Below are positions 44,125 through 55,769 of a stretch of DNA of 64,000 nt, one piece after another; within the stretch, counting starts at the first letter, position 1; each line of letters starts with the position of its first letter. Source of the DNA: Paragorgia papillata. Lineage: Eukaryota > Cnidaria > Anthozoa > Scleralcyonacea > Coralliidae. The stretch spans positions 2,057,001-2,121,000 of the forward strand of contig JAWNZC010000354.1 of assembly GCA_035771165.1 (NCBI GenBank), read 5' to 3'. The notes below the pieces were generated by a model. That model worked only from the letters and a program-made list of their open reading frames with translations, had not been told where the DNA came from and ran no database searches. The position numbers and the translations under genes are program-made.

Positions 44125-45029
44125 ATACGACTGAAGCTGGGTTTTTTAAATGGAGGGAAAATGCTCTGGGTACGAGGTTGAGTCAAAATGCATGTTGAAT
44201 TTAATATATTTTCCATCCATTGCATTCCAAATTATATATGATATATATATATTTATATTTTACGTGTATTATAGGACTGCCATGTATATAATATTTATAA
44301 TAAATTATGAAACAAAGTGTCAACAATAGACGCTCTGGCTAGCTGCGCGCCATGCATGTTTAACTTAAGATAATGTGAAAATTATTAACGGCGTCTTTTA
44401 ACGGAAGTACTTTTTCAAGTCTATCCAGTTTTGATTGCCAAACGTTTGCGTGCACGGCGAAGGCTCTGGGAACGAGATTCCAACTCGTTCCCAACTCCCA
44501 AGTATATAAATACTGTAACCTACATCGTTCTGCCATCTGAATACTAGTCCCTCAATGAGGAGTATTGAGAATCTACGACAGCTTAGCAAAACTTTTTGTT
44601 ATTACTCAGGCTAACTATGGTAGGCCGAGTCTAGGTTTCGCCTCGGTTTCTGTGTTTGTCTTATTATTTTAAATTTTTTTTCGGTGTCACAAAATTGCAT
44701 TATTCATTATTGCGCATTTTACTTCTGATACTATTCGTGTTTCCGGTGAGTTGTTAACCGTGTGACGGAGTGAGGCCGTGAGGCATGTTGTAAGTTCTTT
44801 GCTCCTTTCGCTTTTGAAGTTGAACAAAAAGTTGAACAGCTTTGTCTTTTGATCAAGCCAGGTGTTGCACGTTGTTGGTAGATTTCGAAAGTGACTGGCT
44901 GACTTTGTAGTTTAACAGTGATCAGATGTGGGCTGTGACTGACAACTGTCTTGATCGTAAATATGTTCACCAGTGTGAAGTATGCACCACATTCAGCCTT
45001 CGATACAGGCTGCTAAAAAATTACAACTC

Positions 45030-45175
45030 TCTCTCACTCTCACTCACACTCTCTCAATCACTCACTCACTCACTCACTCACTCACTCACTCACTCACTCA
45101 CTCACTCACTCACTCACTCACTCACTCACTCACTCACTCACTCACTCACTCACTCACTCACTCACTCACTCACTC
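45030..45175. repeat. (ACTC)n microsatellite
   Basis: About 130 bp of perfect CACT tetramers, preceded by a short CTCT run. Confidence 0.98.
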
Positions 45176-45519
45176 GTGTGTTGCTTGCTCAGTTTGCTTT
45201 CTGTAATTTTGTCGTTAATTGCTGTTGGTTTTCGTTTAGCAATTATCGTCAAAAATACAAATTGTATTTAGATGTCTGCTCTACTATATAAAGCATTTTA
45301 ACATTGTGAAATTATCTTAAAAATAGCTACAGTCATAATTACACACCTGTTTTTTAGCAATTTTGTTTTTAATCAATGTTGACTTTTTTTTTAAACATTC
45401 ATACAACTATACAAACATTAACATTGTAAAATGATTTAAAAAATATGCGCGCTCTAAGTGATAATGCCCACCTGTATTTCCGTAATTATTTTTTAATTGA
45501 TGTTTGTTTCTTTTTATTA

Positions 45520-45842
45520 ACACTTTGAGGCCTAGTCTCCCTCTGCTGAATAAAATCGTCTGGCGTTAGCCAGAATAAAATACTAAAGACTCGTCTTCAG
45601 GCTTCAAAGCGTTAAAGAGATAGGTTTTAACACTTTGAGGCCTGGACCTCTCCTGTGCTGAATAAAATCGTCTGGCGTTAGCCAGAATAAAATACTAAAG
45701 ACTCGTCTTCAGGCTTCAAAGTGTTAAAGAGATAGGTTTTAACACTTTGAGGCCTGGACCTCTCCCTGTGCTGAATAAAATCGTCTGGCGTTAGCCAGAA
45801 TAAAATACTAAAGACTCGTCTTCAGGCTTTAAAGTGTTAAAC
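45520..45842. repeat. About 110-bp repeat, three tandem copies
   Basis: Each unit begins TTAACACTTTGAGGCCT and ends with AGGCTT(C/T)AAAG(T/C)GTTAAA, so unit ends are inverted. Units share AAATCGTCTGGCGTTAGCCA and TACTAAAGACTCGTCTTCAG. The same unit occurs twice at 22763-22975. Confidence 0.85.
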
Positions 45843-47920
45843 ATTTATCAAAAAAATTCAAATTTAGATGTCGATTCAACCGACGCCTGCTTCGCCTGGT
45901 GGTAACATCGTCGGTTTGCATGGGAAGTGGCAGGAACATTCGGGTTTCTTTTATAAAAACTACTTATTTAAAAGCACGGAAAATGAATGCTTAACAGGAG
46001 TAAACATGAAACGAAACGAACAAGCTTAAAAGTAAACGGCAACATCTGAAGACGCAAACGATGAATTAGACTTGCTCCAAGTCCGCCTCTTAGCGCTAGT
46101 TTTTGCGGGCGAGCGGAAAGGCGGGAGAACGGAAGAGTGGGAGGAAAGAGGCGGACTTGTTTCGCTTGCAGGTTTTTGAATCTAATTAAATATTCTTGGG
46201 GGAAATCGCTGAAATGTACATCGCCCTGTTTTGACGTGTTTCGGGTTGTTGTACATGCAATGGAAAGTGGTTCTACCCCTGCTAAAACGTTTTCAAGAAT
46301 CTGTTTAACTCCAACTTCCAAAGATAGCACTTGCATAGCAATTTAGCCTGAATATAATTATTAGCCCGAATTACGTCACCGGTCGAAAAATTCACCGGTG
46401 AATTTTGGCGCGCTGCAGGTGGGAAAAGTCCTTTTCAACGAGGAACCGAAAGGTCAAAAATGTTTGAAAAGGACTTTGAGAAAGTCTAACGATGAATGTA
46501 CGAAAACCTCAGGCAAATACTTTCCCGCACCCAAACCTCACCCACTCGGTTTATAAGCGTTTATTAATGCGTCCAACGAAAATGTCTAATTCTCTTTTAT
46601 TTTTATTCAAATCAACTCAGAAAGTTTCCCACCAAAACTTGCAGGTTATAAAAAAGCGTATATCTTATGCCAGGAGGGCCTTGCCACTTTTTTCGGACAT
46701 TTTAGCAACCGATCAACGTGCGCCATTTGGCGTAAAATGACCTCAAAATAAGTTCAGTCATATAATTCCATATAATAAAATTGTAAAATGATTAAAAATA
46801 TGCGTACTCTAAGTGATAATTACTCACCTGTACTTCTGTAATTTTGTTTTTAATTGATATTGTTTTTTTCTGTTAAAAGATGTCGGTTTAACCACGAAAC
46901 ATGGCATTGTAGACAGATTTTAGAAATATGCGTCTGTAATTATTTTTTAATTGATGTTGATTCTTCTGTTAAAGATTCATTTAAAAACACAAATTTATAA
47001 ATGCCAGTTTAGCCACAGAGTGGTTCTATCATAAGTAATGCCGTGAATGAGGGATACTATAATTGATTAAAACGTTCACACAGACTCGTATAGGCTTTTC
47101 CCCCATTTGAGGGAAGTATACATGCACATGCTAGCTAATGAGGTAATATTAATTGTCATCCAGCTCGTGACCACCAGAGAATTAAGCATGATTTCATGTG
47201 GATTTGACAGCAATCTCATTTAAGACCACGTATTGAGTTAAAAAGGGATTTTTCGTGGTCCGAATTAGACTTAAATTCTGTTAAATGAAAGCCAGCCTGG
47301 AATTAGGCCGACCTAAAAAATTCAGTTCGGTCTAGCAGGTGACCCGAGATTAGGCCAGTGTGAACTGAATATCAGGCCGGACTCATTAAAACGATCTACA
47401 GTAAAAACACTACAACCCGGCCCCATGTAAACACCCCAAGCTAAATCTCTCCGAGAACAATATAGAAATGAAGTCATCATGGTATATTAACATTGTAAAA
47501 TAATTTCAAAATTGCGCACAGCTAGCCTAAGTGATTAATGCCCACCTAGTTTTCTGTTCCCACTGCCCATTTCTGGTACGGTATATATGCAGATGCTCTG
47601 GTACATAGAAAGCCAAATCGCTAGTAAAATGGCCAAATTTGTCACGGGCTTGTACTACGGTGCAAACAATTAAACAGATATAAATAGCAAAACAATTAAA
47701 AATTTGCAAATGACATGACATGTGCATGGAAAAGAACATTTTTTAATATTTTTGTTTATGATAACAAATATGTGAAAATACATGCAGTAACAACGACGTT
47801 GAACTCTCTATAAATGCCGGGTTTGCATCAGATCCGATGCTACTACCTGTGCTCGGTCGTCGTAATTTACACACACAATATATTGGTTTATAGCAAAAAC
47901 TATTGGCAGAGTGCTCGATG

Positions 47921-47957
<37 letters not shown>

Positions 47958-48027
47958 AACGAGCACGTGTGATTTTGTTCACGGAATGTCGTAAAGTGCT
48001 CAATACCATAAAGGTAGAGCGAATATA

Positions 48028-48178
48028 GTATAGTTTAAGTGGGCTTACCTCAAAATGTTGAGTGTCTCATGCAACTGTCAGTTTCACGCGGGGCGATCTT
48101 CAAGCGACTGATCCCCGCGTGAAACTGACAGTTGCGACACTCAACATTTTGAGGTATAAGCCCACTTAAACTATACTA
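48028..48178. mobile_element. Near-perfect 150-bp hairpin element
   Basis: ATAGTATAGTTTAAGTGGGC continues through ATGTTGAGTGTC and CTGTCAGTTTCACGCGGGG. It is mirrored exactly by the right arm ending GCCCACTTAAACTATACTAT. The loop is only about 20 bp. Confidence 0.9.
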
Positions 48179-48819
48179 TATATATATATACATATATGAT
48201 TCTGCTTAACGTAACGCGAATTACTTTTCTGCCAATGCGTTTTGAAAGAGAGGCTAAATTCGATGAATTTAGCGACGAAAAGGCCATAGGCAACCCGGAT
48301 GAAAAGTGTTTCGTTTTTAAACTTCAAACTATTTAGCCGTACATGAGACTTAACGAACATTTTCCCTTAGCAAGACCGCACCCATTTTGAATTAGTTTTT
48401 TGACCGACAACAGACACTTTCCCCCTTAAAAACATTAAAACCTCTTTAAGATCCTAAATAGCCTGATTTCTCAATAGACACAAAATATATATATAATAAG
48501 AATCTTTTCAGGCTGACTTGAGAAAATTATGGTTGTTACACGTTTACCACATTTTCACTTTCCTCTGCTCAAGCACTACGTCTAACATTCCGGAACGGTC
48601 CTGAACATAATGTTCGTTCATTTGTTCGATCGATCGCTTTCTCACTTACTAAATCACTCACTCGCATTCACTCGCACTCATTAAATCACTCTCTCACCCA
48701 CTCGCACTCGCTCGCTCGCTCACTCATTGTTCATTCGTTGATTTATTTTTTCATTCACTTCTTCCTTCCATATTTTATTTTTTTCTAGAGTTTTTAAATT
48801 TATTTGGGTAGGTGGGCCT

Positions 48820-49335
48820 TAGAGTCCCGTTCGCACCTTTCCCCTTTGGATCTTGTTATTATATTTTTATACCGTCTTTCGTCGTCTTGCTATGTAATAC
48901 TATATTATAGTCAGTTTCAGCTTGCTTTTGAAATTCGTTTGTCAACATTCGTTGGAAGGTTGGGAACTTGGTACGGAAGTTCGTTGTGAAGTTCGTCGTG
49001 AAGTTCCAATTTAATAAGCTTTGAATTGAATTCCTTTGGTAAAATCACGGAGAAGAAGATTATTTGTTGTATAGAATATAATAATAGATACTTGGTTAAG
49101 CAGAAACAAATTGCCGACTTAAATTGTATCTACCTCGCAACGTAGTTCGGAACATTGCAACGTAAGTTCGGAATGTTCATTTCTATTATACGTATCGGAT
49201 TTCAAAAGCAAGCTGAAACGGACTATAATGTTCTATTGTTGTATTGTTTGAATGTTAAGTATAAATGATCCAAATAAACTTGTCAAAAAAAAAGGGGAAA
49301 AAGAACAGTGAGAAACAGCGCGCTATAACAGTACA
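48820..49335. repeat. Retro-like segment with oligo-A end plus 5S-SINE scrap
   Basis: AGTTTCAGCTTGCTTTTGAAA at 48912 is inverted at 49200. The segment ends ATAAACTTGTCAAAAAAAAA at 49292. Directly after comes GAAACAGCGCGCTATAACAG plus TACACGCCACAC, which resembles the CAGCGCCCTAACAGCACACG block of the 5S-derived SINEs at 57650 and 62745. Assignment is tentative. Confidence 0.4.
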
Positions 49336-49563
49336 CGCCACACATTTTCAAATTTCGCGAACATTTGTTAATTTTAAAGTCTTTGAATTTTGATTAATAA
49401 GTTCACTCAATATTTTAATGAGAACATTTTCATAGCCCGATATTTGGTTAAAACACACACACTATAGAACCAGGTGGTTTGGAGGGAATTTTTTTAATTT
49501 CGTGTTTGCAAACCAATCATATTTTCGCGACGTCCTGGTTGCGCCTTGGCAGTTTTCGAAGAG

Positions 49564-49570
49564 TATAAAA
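49564..49570 (+). promoter_or_regulatory. TATA box of the two-unit secreted-peptide gene
   Basis: TATAAAA lies 106 bp upstream of the start codon. A transcription start about 25-30 bp downstream (near 49595) would give a 5' leader of about 75 bases. Confidence 0.65.
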
Positions 49571-49669
49571 GTCCGCGATTTTAGAGACGTATTAATTTTT
49601 CGAGTTCTCTGGAGCAGTGAAATTATTTACAAGTGTGAAATACAAGTATTTTTTTCTCGTCGAAATACG

Positions 49670-52600
49670 ATGAAATTTTTTGGAGCGTTTCTCTTGGTTT
49701 GTGGGCTTTTTGCCATCTCTTATGCTTTGCCACACCCGAAAGATGTTGCTGAAAGTGAGAGGTAAGATATTGCTTTAGTTTTTGTTTATAATCTTTTGTG
49801 TTTTATTCTCAACTACCGAGCTCCCAAAGTAGCTGGTCATGCCAGCTTTTGAACAAGGAAAATTGTTCGTGTGTATAGTCGTTAAGGAAACCTTGACAAG
49901 ATCATCTCCGAAGCTTATTACGCGACCATTGCCGTCAAGGAAAACTTGTCCAACCGTACACACGAGCAATTATAAATTGTCATGGAAAATGTTTGGGGGG
50001 AAAATTGTTCATCGTACACACGAGCAAGGAAAGCTACCAAGGAACTTGTCAAGGAAAACTTGGTCGTCTGTGCGGGGCTTTACCCCCGAAAGTATAACGG
50101 CTACCCAAAAAGTAACGCGTTACATTTAACCGATATAACTTTTTATGTGAAACAGATACCCACAAGCAGTTATGCACTGACATGATTTCTATAGACACGT
50201 GCATGTATGTATGCATGTAACGCGTGCACAAAAGAAAGTAACGACTCAATGATTAGCACTTTTATTGCTAACATGGCGCAAACTTTCCAAGATACTATCT
50301 AAATTCATGGAACTAACGTGCGAGTATAAGAACTAACAAAGATAAAAGTAACTTCTCAATCAAATGTTGTCTTTTGTCTAGCTGTCTTACTAACACTTTT
50401 TTACCATCCAAAAATAACAGCGCCCCAGAAAGTAGCGGCCCCCGGAAAGTAGCGGCCCGTAATGGGCGCTAATCCAGGAAGTATAACGGCCGGGGGGGCG
50501 CCACTTTGGGAACTCTGGTCGTATTTCTTCATTGTATTATTATATTATTTATGAGAAGGGGTTAAGGAAACTTGAATGCTCGGTATATCTCTCGGAATAA
50601 AAATCGTTCCGTAGTTTTCTTCGAGATAATTTGTTGATTTTGATTACAGGAAAATCTAATGAATCGCGGCCTTATCGTCTATGCGCGCTTAGGAGTCAAC
50701 GGGTTAATCCATAGGTTGTGATCACTTTTTAGAATTCTTTTTCTATTTTATAGTGATGACGAGAAAAGATTTTTCTTGGCTGAATTTAATATAGCACTTG
50801 GGATTGCTAAACAATTTCAAAAGGACGCATCCAATTTTTGTAAACAAAACTCTCACGGTTGTAAGTTTTTTTGTTTTTTTGTCATACAACTAGTGAATTT
50901 GTTAATTTTGTGACAAAAACAATGACAAAAGTGAATCTGATGCGGGTAAAAAAGTGCAAAATCCGATTCGATCCAATCTGGGGGAAAAAGAACAAAATCC
51001 GATCCGAGAAAAAAAGAACAAAATCCGATCCGATCCGAACGATAAAAGTTTAGTCCGATCCGATCGGATTCGGATCGGATTCGCACACCTCTAATATCAA
51101 ACAACCTGAAATATCTCAACAACGAAGCAAGGAAACGAAAAACTGCAAAAGATGTTACTCTATCATTTTAAGTGTTCTTTCAAATAAGACAGACAGCAAA
51201 GAAAATCAATAGAGGTCCTTGAAAGTCCTGGAATTTCCCTCCTGTTGTTTTATCAATAATTAAACCTTGCTAAAATAACTGATTCAAACAAAGTCTGTTG
51301 CTTACTGTTGATAGTTTAACTATTGACCTAAGTACGTTTACATGCGAGTTAAGCCTAATGTTCAGCACAATAAAACAAAATTTATATTGTTTGAATATCT
51401 CGGTCCTTGAATTAATTTTAGAAGGTTCTTGAAAGTCGTGGAAAAGTTTTTGAATTTTATGTTTTTGGAAGGGTTGGAATTCTGTAACTTCTGATAGTAG
51501 GGTTTAGAGACTGAAATTTAATAGACTGAATAATCTTAATCTTGGGAGCAAATGGTTAATTTTTGTTTAAAAATTATTTTCATAAGATAGATTTGGTCTA
51601 TTTTTGTAGTGTTGTAAATGCTTATAATATCTATATTTTTCTATATTGCTGACAGTCCCCGATATCCTCAAAAGAGTTTGCAGTTGTGTCCGTTCCCTTG
51701 ACGTTTTTGGTGACGAAGGTAAGTTTTTGGAAATAAGTTTTCGTTTGGTTCACAACAATAGTTTTATAGGCACTTTTAATATGTTTTGTTTGTACAAGCC
51801 TAATAAACATTTTTTTCTATTGAAATATAGAGAGCGAGATACCGGAAAGAAAGTGAGTTATTGTGAAATTAAGGTTTAATTTCACGTGTGTTTTGAGCTC
51901 ACTAAATTGAAAAACAATTATTTTCTCTTCATAATAAAGACATTTTCTAACAACGCTTGTTTTTCTTGCAGTGCTGTGGACGAGAAACGATTTTTCCTTC
52001 CACAGGTCAAAGATTTTCTTAACCTTTTGCTACAAAAAGCGAAAGAATTCTGCCGTAGTCAAGACGGAAGTAAGTGTGGGCCAGACCATAGTTTCTATTC
52101 AGCGCTTCTCTCTATTCAGCGTTTCTCTCTATTTAGTGTCTCTCTCTATTTAGTGTCTCTCTCTATTCAGTGCCTCTCTCTATTCAGTGCCCCTCTCTAT
52201 TCAGTGTCTCTCTCTCTCTATTCAGCGCCTCTCTCTATTCAGCGCCTCTCTCTATTCAGCGCCTCTCTCTATTCAGCGCCTCTCTCTATTCAGTGCCTCT
52301 CTCTATTCAGCGTTTCTCTCTATTCAGCGCCTCTCTCTATTCAGTTCCTCTCTCTATTCAGTGTCTCTCTCTCTCTATTCAGTGTCTCTCTCTCTCTCTA
52401 TTCAGTGTCTCTCTCTATTCAGTGTCTCTCTCTATTCAGTGTCTCTCTCTATTCAGTGTCTCTCTCTATTCAGTGCCTCTCTCTATTCAGCGCCTCTCTC
52501 TATTCAGCGCCTCTCTCTATTCAGCGCCTCTCTCTATTCAGCGCCTCTCTCTATTCAGCGCCTCTCTCTATTCAGCGCCTCTCTCTATTCAGTGCCTCTC

Positions 52601-53459
52601 TCTATTCAGCGCCTCTCTCTGTTCAGCGCCTCTCTCTGTTCAGCGCCTCTCTCTGTTCAGCGCCTCTCTCTATTCAGCGCCTCTCTCTATTCAGTGCCTC
52701 TCTCTATTCAGCGTTTCTCTCTATTCAGCGCCTCTCTTTATTCAGTTCCTCTCTATTCAGTGACTCTCTCTATTCAGCGCCTCTCTCTCTCTATTCAGCG
52801 CCTCTCTCTCTCTATTCAGCGCCTCTCTCTCTCTATTCAGCGCCTCTCTCTCTATTCAGCGCCTCTCTCTCTATTCAGCGCCTCTCTCTCTATTCAGCGC
52901 CTCTCTCTCTATTCAGCGCCTCTCTCTCTATTCAGCGCCTCTCTCTCTATTCAGCGCCTCTCTCTTTGTTCAGCGCCTCTCTCCAGGGCCGGAGCTATGG
53001 GGGGGTTTGGGGGGGTGTGACACCCCCCAAGAATTGCTTTATTTGTTCTATAGTCGGCAGACAAGAGATTGCAGTCGGCACCCGCCAGCGGTCAGTCTCT
53101 GCGAATACTAGTACTGACGAGTGACGATTATGAGGCAGTCGGCAAAATTGAGCGTACCACCCCCCACCCCCCCTGCAGAATTTTCTGAGGACGGCCCTGC
53201 CTCTCTCTCTATTCAGCGCCTCTCTCTATCCACGTCTCTCTCTATTCAGCGCTTCTCTTCAGTGCCTTTCTCTATTAAATACCTCGTTTCTAATAACTTA
53301 ATAAACGCTTCCAAGCCATTTACGTATGGTATGTTTGAAAAGATTCTTCAAATTATGATGATGTACTTTAAATCCCACACTGGAACTGACTTTGTGTTTT
53401 CTTTTCTTAAAGGCAATGAAACAATCACTAATATTTGCCACTGTTTCACGGGGCAATAA
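49670..53459 (+). CDS. Secreted two-unit cysteine peptide precursor (novel)
   Basis: Six exons: 49670-49761, 50754-50860, 51656-51718, 51831-51852, 51972-52069 and 53413-53459 (TAA 53457-53459), 142 residues. Phases close throughout (2,1,1,2,1). Residues 1-19 form a signal peptide (MKFFGAFLLVCG start, cleavage probably after SYA). Two paralogous units follow. Unit 1 starts after DDEKR (35-36) with FFLAEF and has cysteines at 60, 75 and 77. Unit 2 starts after VDEKR (100-101) with FFLPQV and has cysteines at 122, 136 and 138. Both units share a predicted amphipathic helix ending in an F-C step and a final C-x-C (VCSCV, ICHCF). Dibasic cleavage would release two peptides of about 40 residues or more with an odd cysteine count, so dimerisation or pairing between units is possible. 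A second dibasic (LKR, 71-73) lies inside unit 1. The family is not recognised. Host defence or signalling is a guess from architecture; a toxin role cannot be excluded. Confidence 0.8.
49815..50530. mobile_element. Diverged foldback in intron 1 of the two-unit peptide gene
   Basis: ACCGAGCTCCCAAAGTAGC near the left end is roughly inverted in GCCACTTTGGGAACTCTGGT near the right end. Between are GGAAAATTGTTC and ACACACGAGCAA direct repeats and AGTAGCGGCCC repeats. The match is imperfect. Confidence 0.45.
50945..51092. repeat. AAAATCCGATCCGATCC repeat
   Basis: Degenerate AAAGAACAAAATCCGATCC units in intron 2 of the two-unit peptide gene, ending in CGGATCGGATTCGCACACC. Confidence 0.75.
52088..52980. 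repeat. CTCTCTCTATTCAGCGC minisatellite in intron 5 of the two-unit peptide gene
   Basis: About sixty tandem units of 14-18 bp, CTCTCTATTCAGCGC with CAGTG and CAGTT variants, begin about 20 bp after the exon 5 donor. Each unit is a pyrimidine tract followed by TTCAG, that is, the shape of a 3' splice acceptor. All plus frames are open over hundreds of codons (Leu/Ser/Phe/Ala-rich), which explains the long apparent frames here. A short continuation lies at 53200-53260 beyond an inserted element. Confidence 0.95.
52984..53199. mobile_element. hAT-type MITE inserted in the minisatellite
   Basis: Ends CAGGGCCGGAGCTATGG and GAGGACGGCCCTG are inverted at the termini (CAGGGCCG/CGGCCCTG). An 8-bp duplication CCTCTCTC lies at 52976-52983 and 53200-53207. 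The same satellite continues on both sides, so the element is younger than the array. Confidence 0.8.
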
Positions 53460-53502
53460 GTGGTTAGGGGGATACCATTCATGGTAAGTTTCTTCATTTT
53501 AA

Positions 53503-54022
53503 AGGCTATTGGCAATAAAAATTAAGTTTGTCTCATTTGAAAGAACTCTTCAAATGGTATAAGAAGACCTTTTACAATTTTTCCGTATCTGTTTTGGTTT
53601 TGGAAATATTTGGACCAAAGACAGCGTGCTGTCCGCCATCTTGGAATTATTTTCGATATGCATGTGACATCATAAGCAGGCTAAAGTGAAATTTTTATCT
53701 TGCCAACCTTATGACATTATGAGCTAGAAACTCGATTTTGTTGCGCTATTTCCATTTTAAATTGACCCACAACATTTAAAAAGCCTTCCGTGGAAATTTG
53801 GTCACCCACGGAGTAGTCTCATCAGGTTTACCCTGCTTGTGACGTCACCAATTTCCTAGTTAATAAGACCCAATATTACAACAAGATGGCGGACAGCACG
53901 CTGTCTTTGGTCGAAATATTTCAAAACACAAGAAAGATACAGAAAAATTACAAAAGGTCTTCTTATACCATTTGACAAGTTCTTTCAAATGGGACAAATT
54001 TAATTTTTATTGTCAATACCCT
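53503..54022. mobile_element. piggyBac-type MITE with TTAA target sites
   Basis: A 520-bp element with ends AGGCTATTGGCAATAAAAAT and ATTTTTATTGTCAATACCCT, flanked by TTAA at 53499-53502 and 54023-54026. The arms extend about 110 bp (GTATAAGAAGACCTTTTAC and its complement). Two inverted GGCGGACAGCACGCTGTC-like blocks are also present. Confidence 0.85.
53514..53519 (+). terminator. Candidate polyadenylation signal of the two-unit peptide gene
   Basis: AATAAA occurs 55 bp after the stop codon and is the first such hexamer downstream. It lies within the terminal repeat of the TTAA-flanked MITE, so the 3' end of the transcript may be supplied by the transposon. Confidence 0.45.
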
Positions 54023-54221
54023 TTAAAAACCTTTCCTTATTCGACGTCGTACCCAGGGCATTTTGCCTCCACGTTGGGAGGTTGGCGAGAATGGCCCTGG
54101 CATCGCGTGACACCCAGAATTTTGGGGTGTTATGGCAAGAAAATTTATGCGGTCTTTGTGCTTTGTTTTTGTATAATACGTATACATGAATAATAAATGA
54201 GAAATATTTAACGCTCTGCCG

Positions 54222-54425
54222 ACTCACTCATGTGAATCCCTTTATCAGAAAAGCAACTGGCCAGCATTGTTCATCATGGTACTCCCCACGCAGGGTTCTG
54301 CGGTTTTCCTCCCTCCGTAAAATCAACACGTTAGGTCTTAGCTTATGTCGTGCACTTTTAACATGAGCCCCTGGCTCGGATGATTGGGCGACCACATCCT
54401 GTGCTTGTGACGTTAAATAAATCAT
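54222..54425 (-). repeat. Body of the 5S-derived SINE, fragment
   Basis: GGTTTTCCTCCCTCCGTAAA and ATGTCGTGCACTTTTAACAT plus GAGCCCCTGGCT match, inverted, the body of the SINE at 57397-57660. The 5S-like head is absent. The 3' side ends in AATAAATCATTATATTAC. Confidence 0.7.
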
Positions 54426-54954
54426 TATATTACATTACGATTATCCAGGATACATGTAAATGTCATGAACAAACATATATCTAATGTTGTTCTTGAGTTT
54501 AACCAAAGCTATCGTTTCCATTCTTTGGATAAACTTTGCAAACTGGATCTATTGTAATTCAAATTTTCATAAATAAATTATACTCTATCTGGATTAATCG
54601 AGTTCTTAAACCGGCCAATCAGATTATAGAATCGACCAGCCGATGCTAGGATGCTAGGGCCATTTTTTCCGACTTCCCAACGTGGAGACAAAATGCCCTG
54701 GGTACGAGGTTGTTCCTTGTTTTGAACACGATTGCAGAATACTTGTCTACTTTCACGATTTCTGCTTGTTATATGACCTCGACTGGGTCATATTGTGCAA
54801 CATTTTAATAGAATTGCTGCATTCATCAAAACTGCTTGTAGAAATGTTTAATACTAAATTGAACTATTTCAGAAGTAAACGGGTGGATGTGGGAGGGGTT
54901 GGGCGGGAGAGAGTGGGGGAAGGAAGGAGAGAAGATTGGATAAGTGGATGGATA

Positions 54955-55160
54955 GTTGTTTTGTTGGTTGGTTGGTGAGTGAGTGAGTGGGTACAGATAG
55001 ATATGCCGACAGACGGATATGCAGACAGATATGCAGACAAACAGACAGACAGATATGCAGACAGATATGCAGACATATATGCAGACATATATGCAGAGAG
55101 ATATGCAGACAGACAGACAGACAAACAGACATACATACAGACAGACAGACAGACAGAGAA
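54955..55160. repeat. AGATATGCAGAC / CAGACAGA repeat
   Basis: Degenerate ACAGATATGCAGACAGATAT units followed by CAGA tetramers. Confidence 0.9.
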
Positions 55161-55174
55161 AGAAACTTTATTTA

Positions 55175-55300
55175 TACTCGGGATTTCATCAAAATTATAA
55201 CAAACGTTACAATATTTGTTTGACAGACATACAGACAGACACACACACATGTTTTCATCAAAATTATAACAAACGTTACAATATTTGTTTTACAATATTT
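55175..55300. repeat. Direct repeat of a 40-bp unique segment between CAGA arrays
   Basis: TTTCATCAAAATTATAACAA followed by ACGTTACAATATTTGTTT appears twice (about 55183 and 55252). Each copy is next to CAGA repeats, the product of unequal exchange through the microsatellite. Confidence 0.75.
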
Positions 55301-55304
55301 GTTT

Positions 55305-55438
<134 letters not shown>

Positions 55439-55769
55439 ACACGCACACATATGATTGATAGGGAGAAACATTATACAAAATTAATGATAATTCTTTTTTA
55501 ATAGAACTCAGATGGCACACAGGAATTGAAGAATTATCATGGAACTAAAAAATCAAGTTGTTAGCATAGTAACTGTAGTAAATCAATGATTGTAGAAAAA
55601 AGCATAGAAACATAATAAATATCTTAGAAACTGCACGAAATTGCTGTTTTTGTTCTCCACGCGCATGCAGGCGTTTTGGTTGCGTGTTTTGAGCCAAGCA
55701 AATATCTCCACTTCAGAAATATCGTGTGGTTACAATGTAATACACAGTGTAAGAATGGCATTAATAATT

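Larger units (their letters stand above)
43247..49669. other. Intergenic region between CEP128 and the first secreted-peptide gene
   Basis: No gene supported. Contents: MITE (43706-44124), (ACTC)n (45048-45175), 110-bp triplet repeat (45520-45842), family X fragment (45950-46060), AT-rich spacer (46740-47100), a TA run (47921-47954), a near-perfect hairpin (48028-48178), a CTCACTCGCA repeat (48640-48730) and a retro-like segment ending in oligo-A (48820-49292). A poly-A signal for CEP128 was not found with confidence. Confidence 0.55.

Noticed and set aside
45968..46336. 122-codon minus-strand frame
   Set aside because: It overlaps repeat family X at one end, has no splice partners and shows no recognisable motif.
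51886..53124. 412-codon open frame rich in Leu/Ser/Phe/Ala
   Set aside because: It is the CTCTCTATTCAGCGC minisatellite read in frame; all three plus frames are open. Only 51972-52069 of it is a genuine exon.
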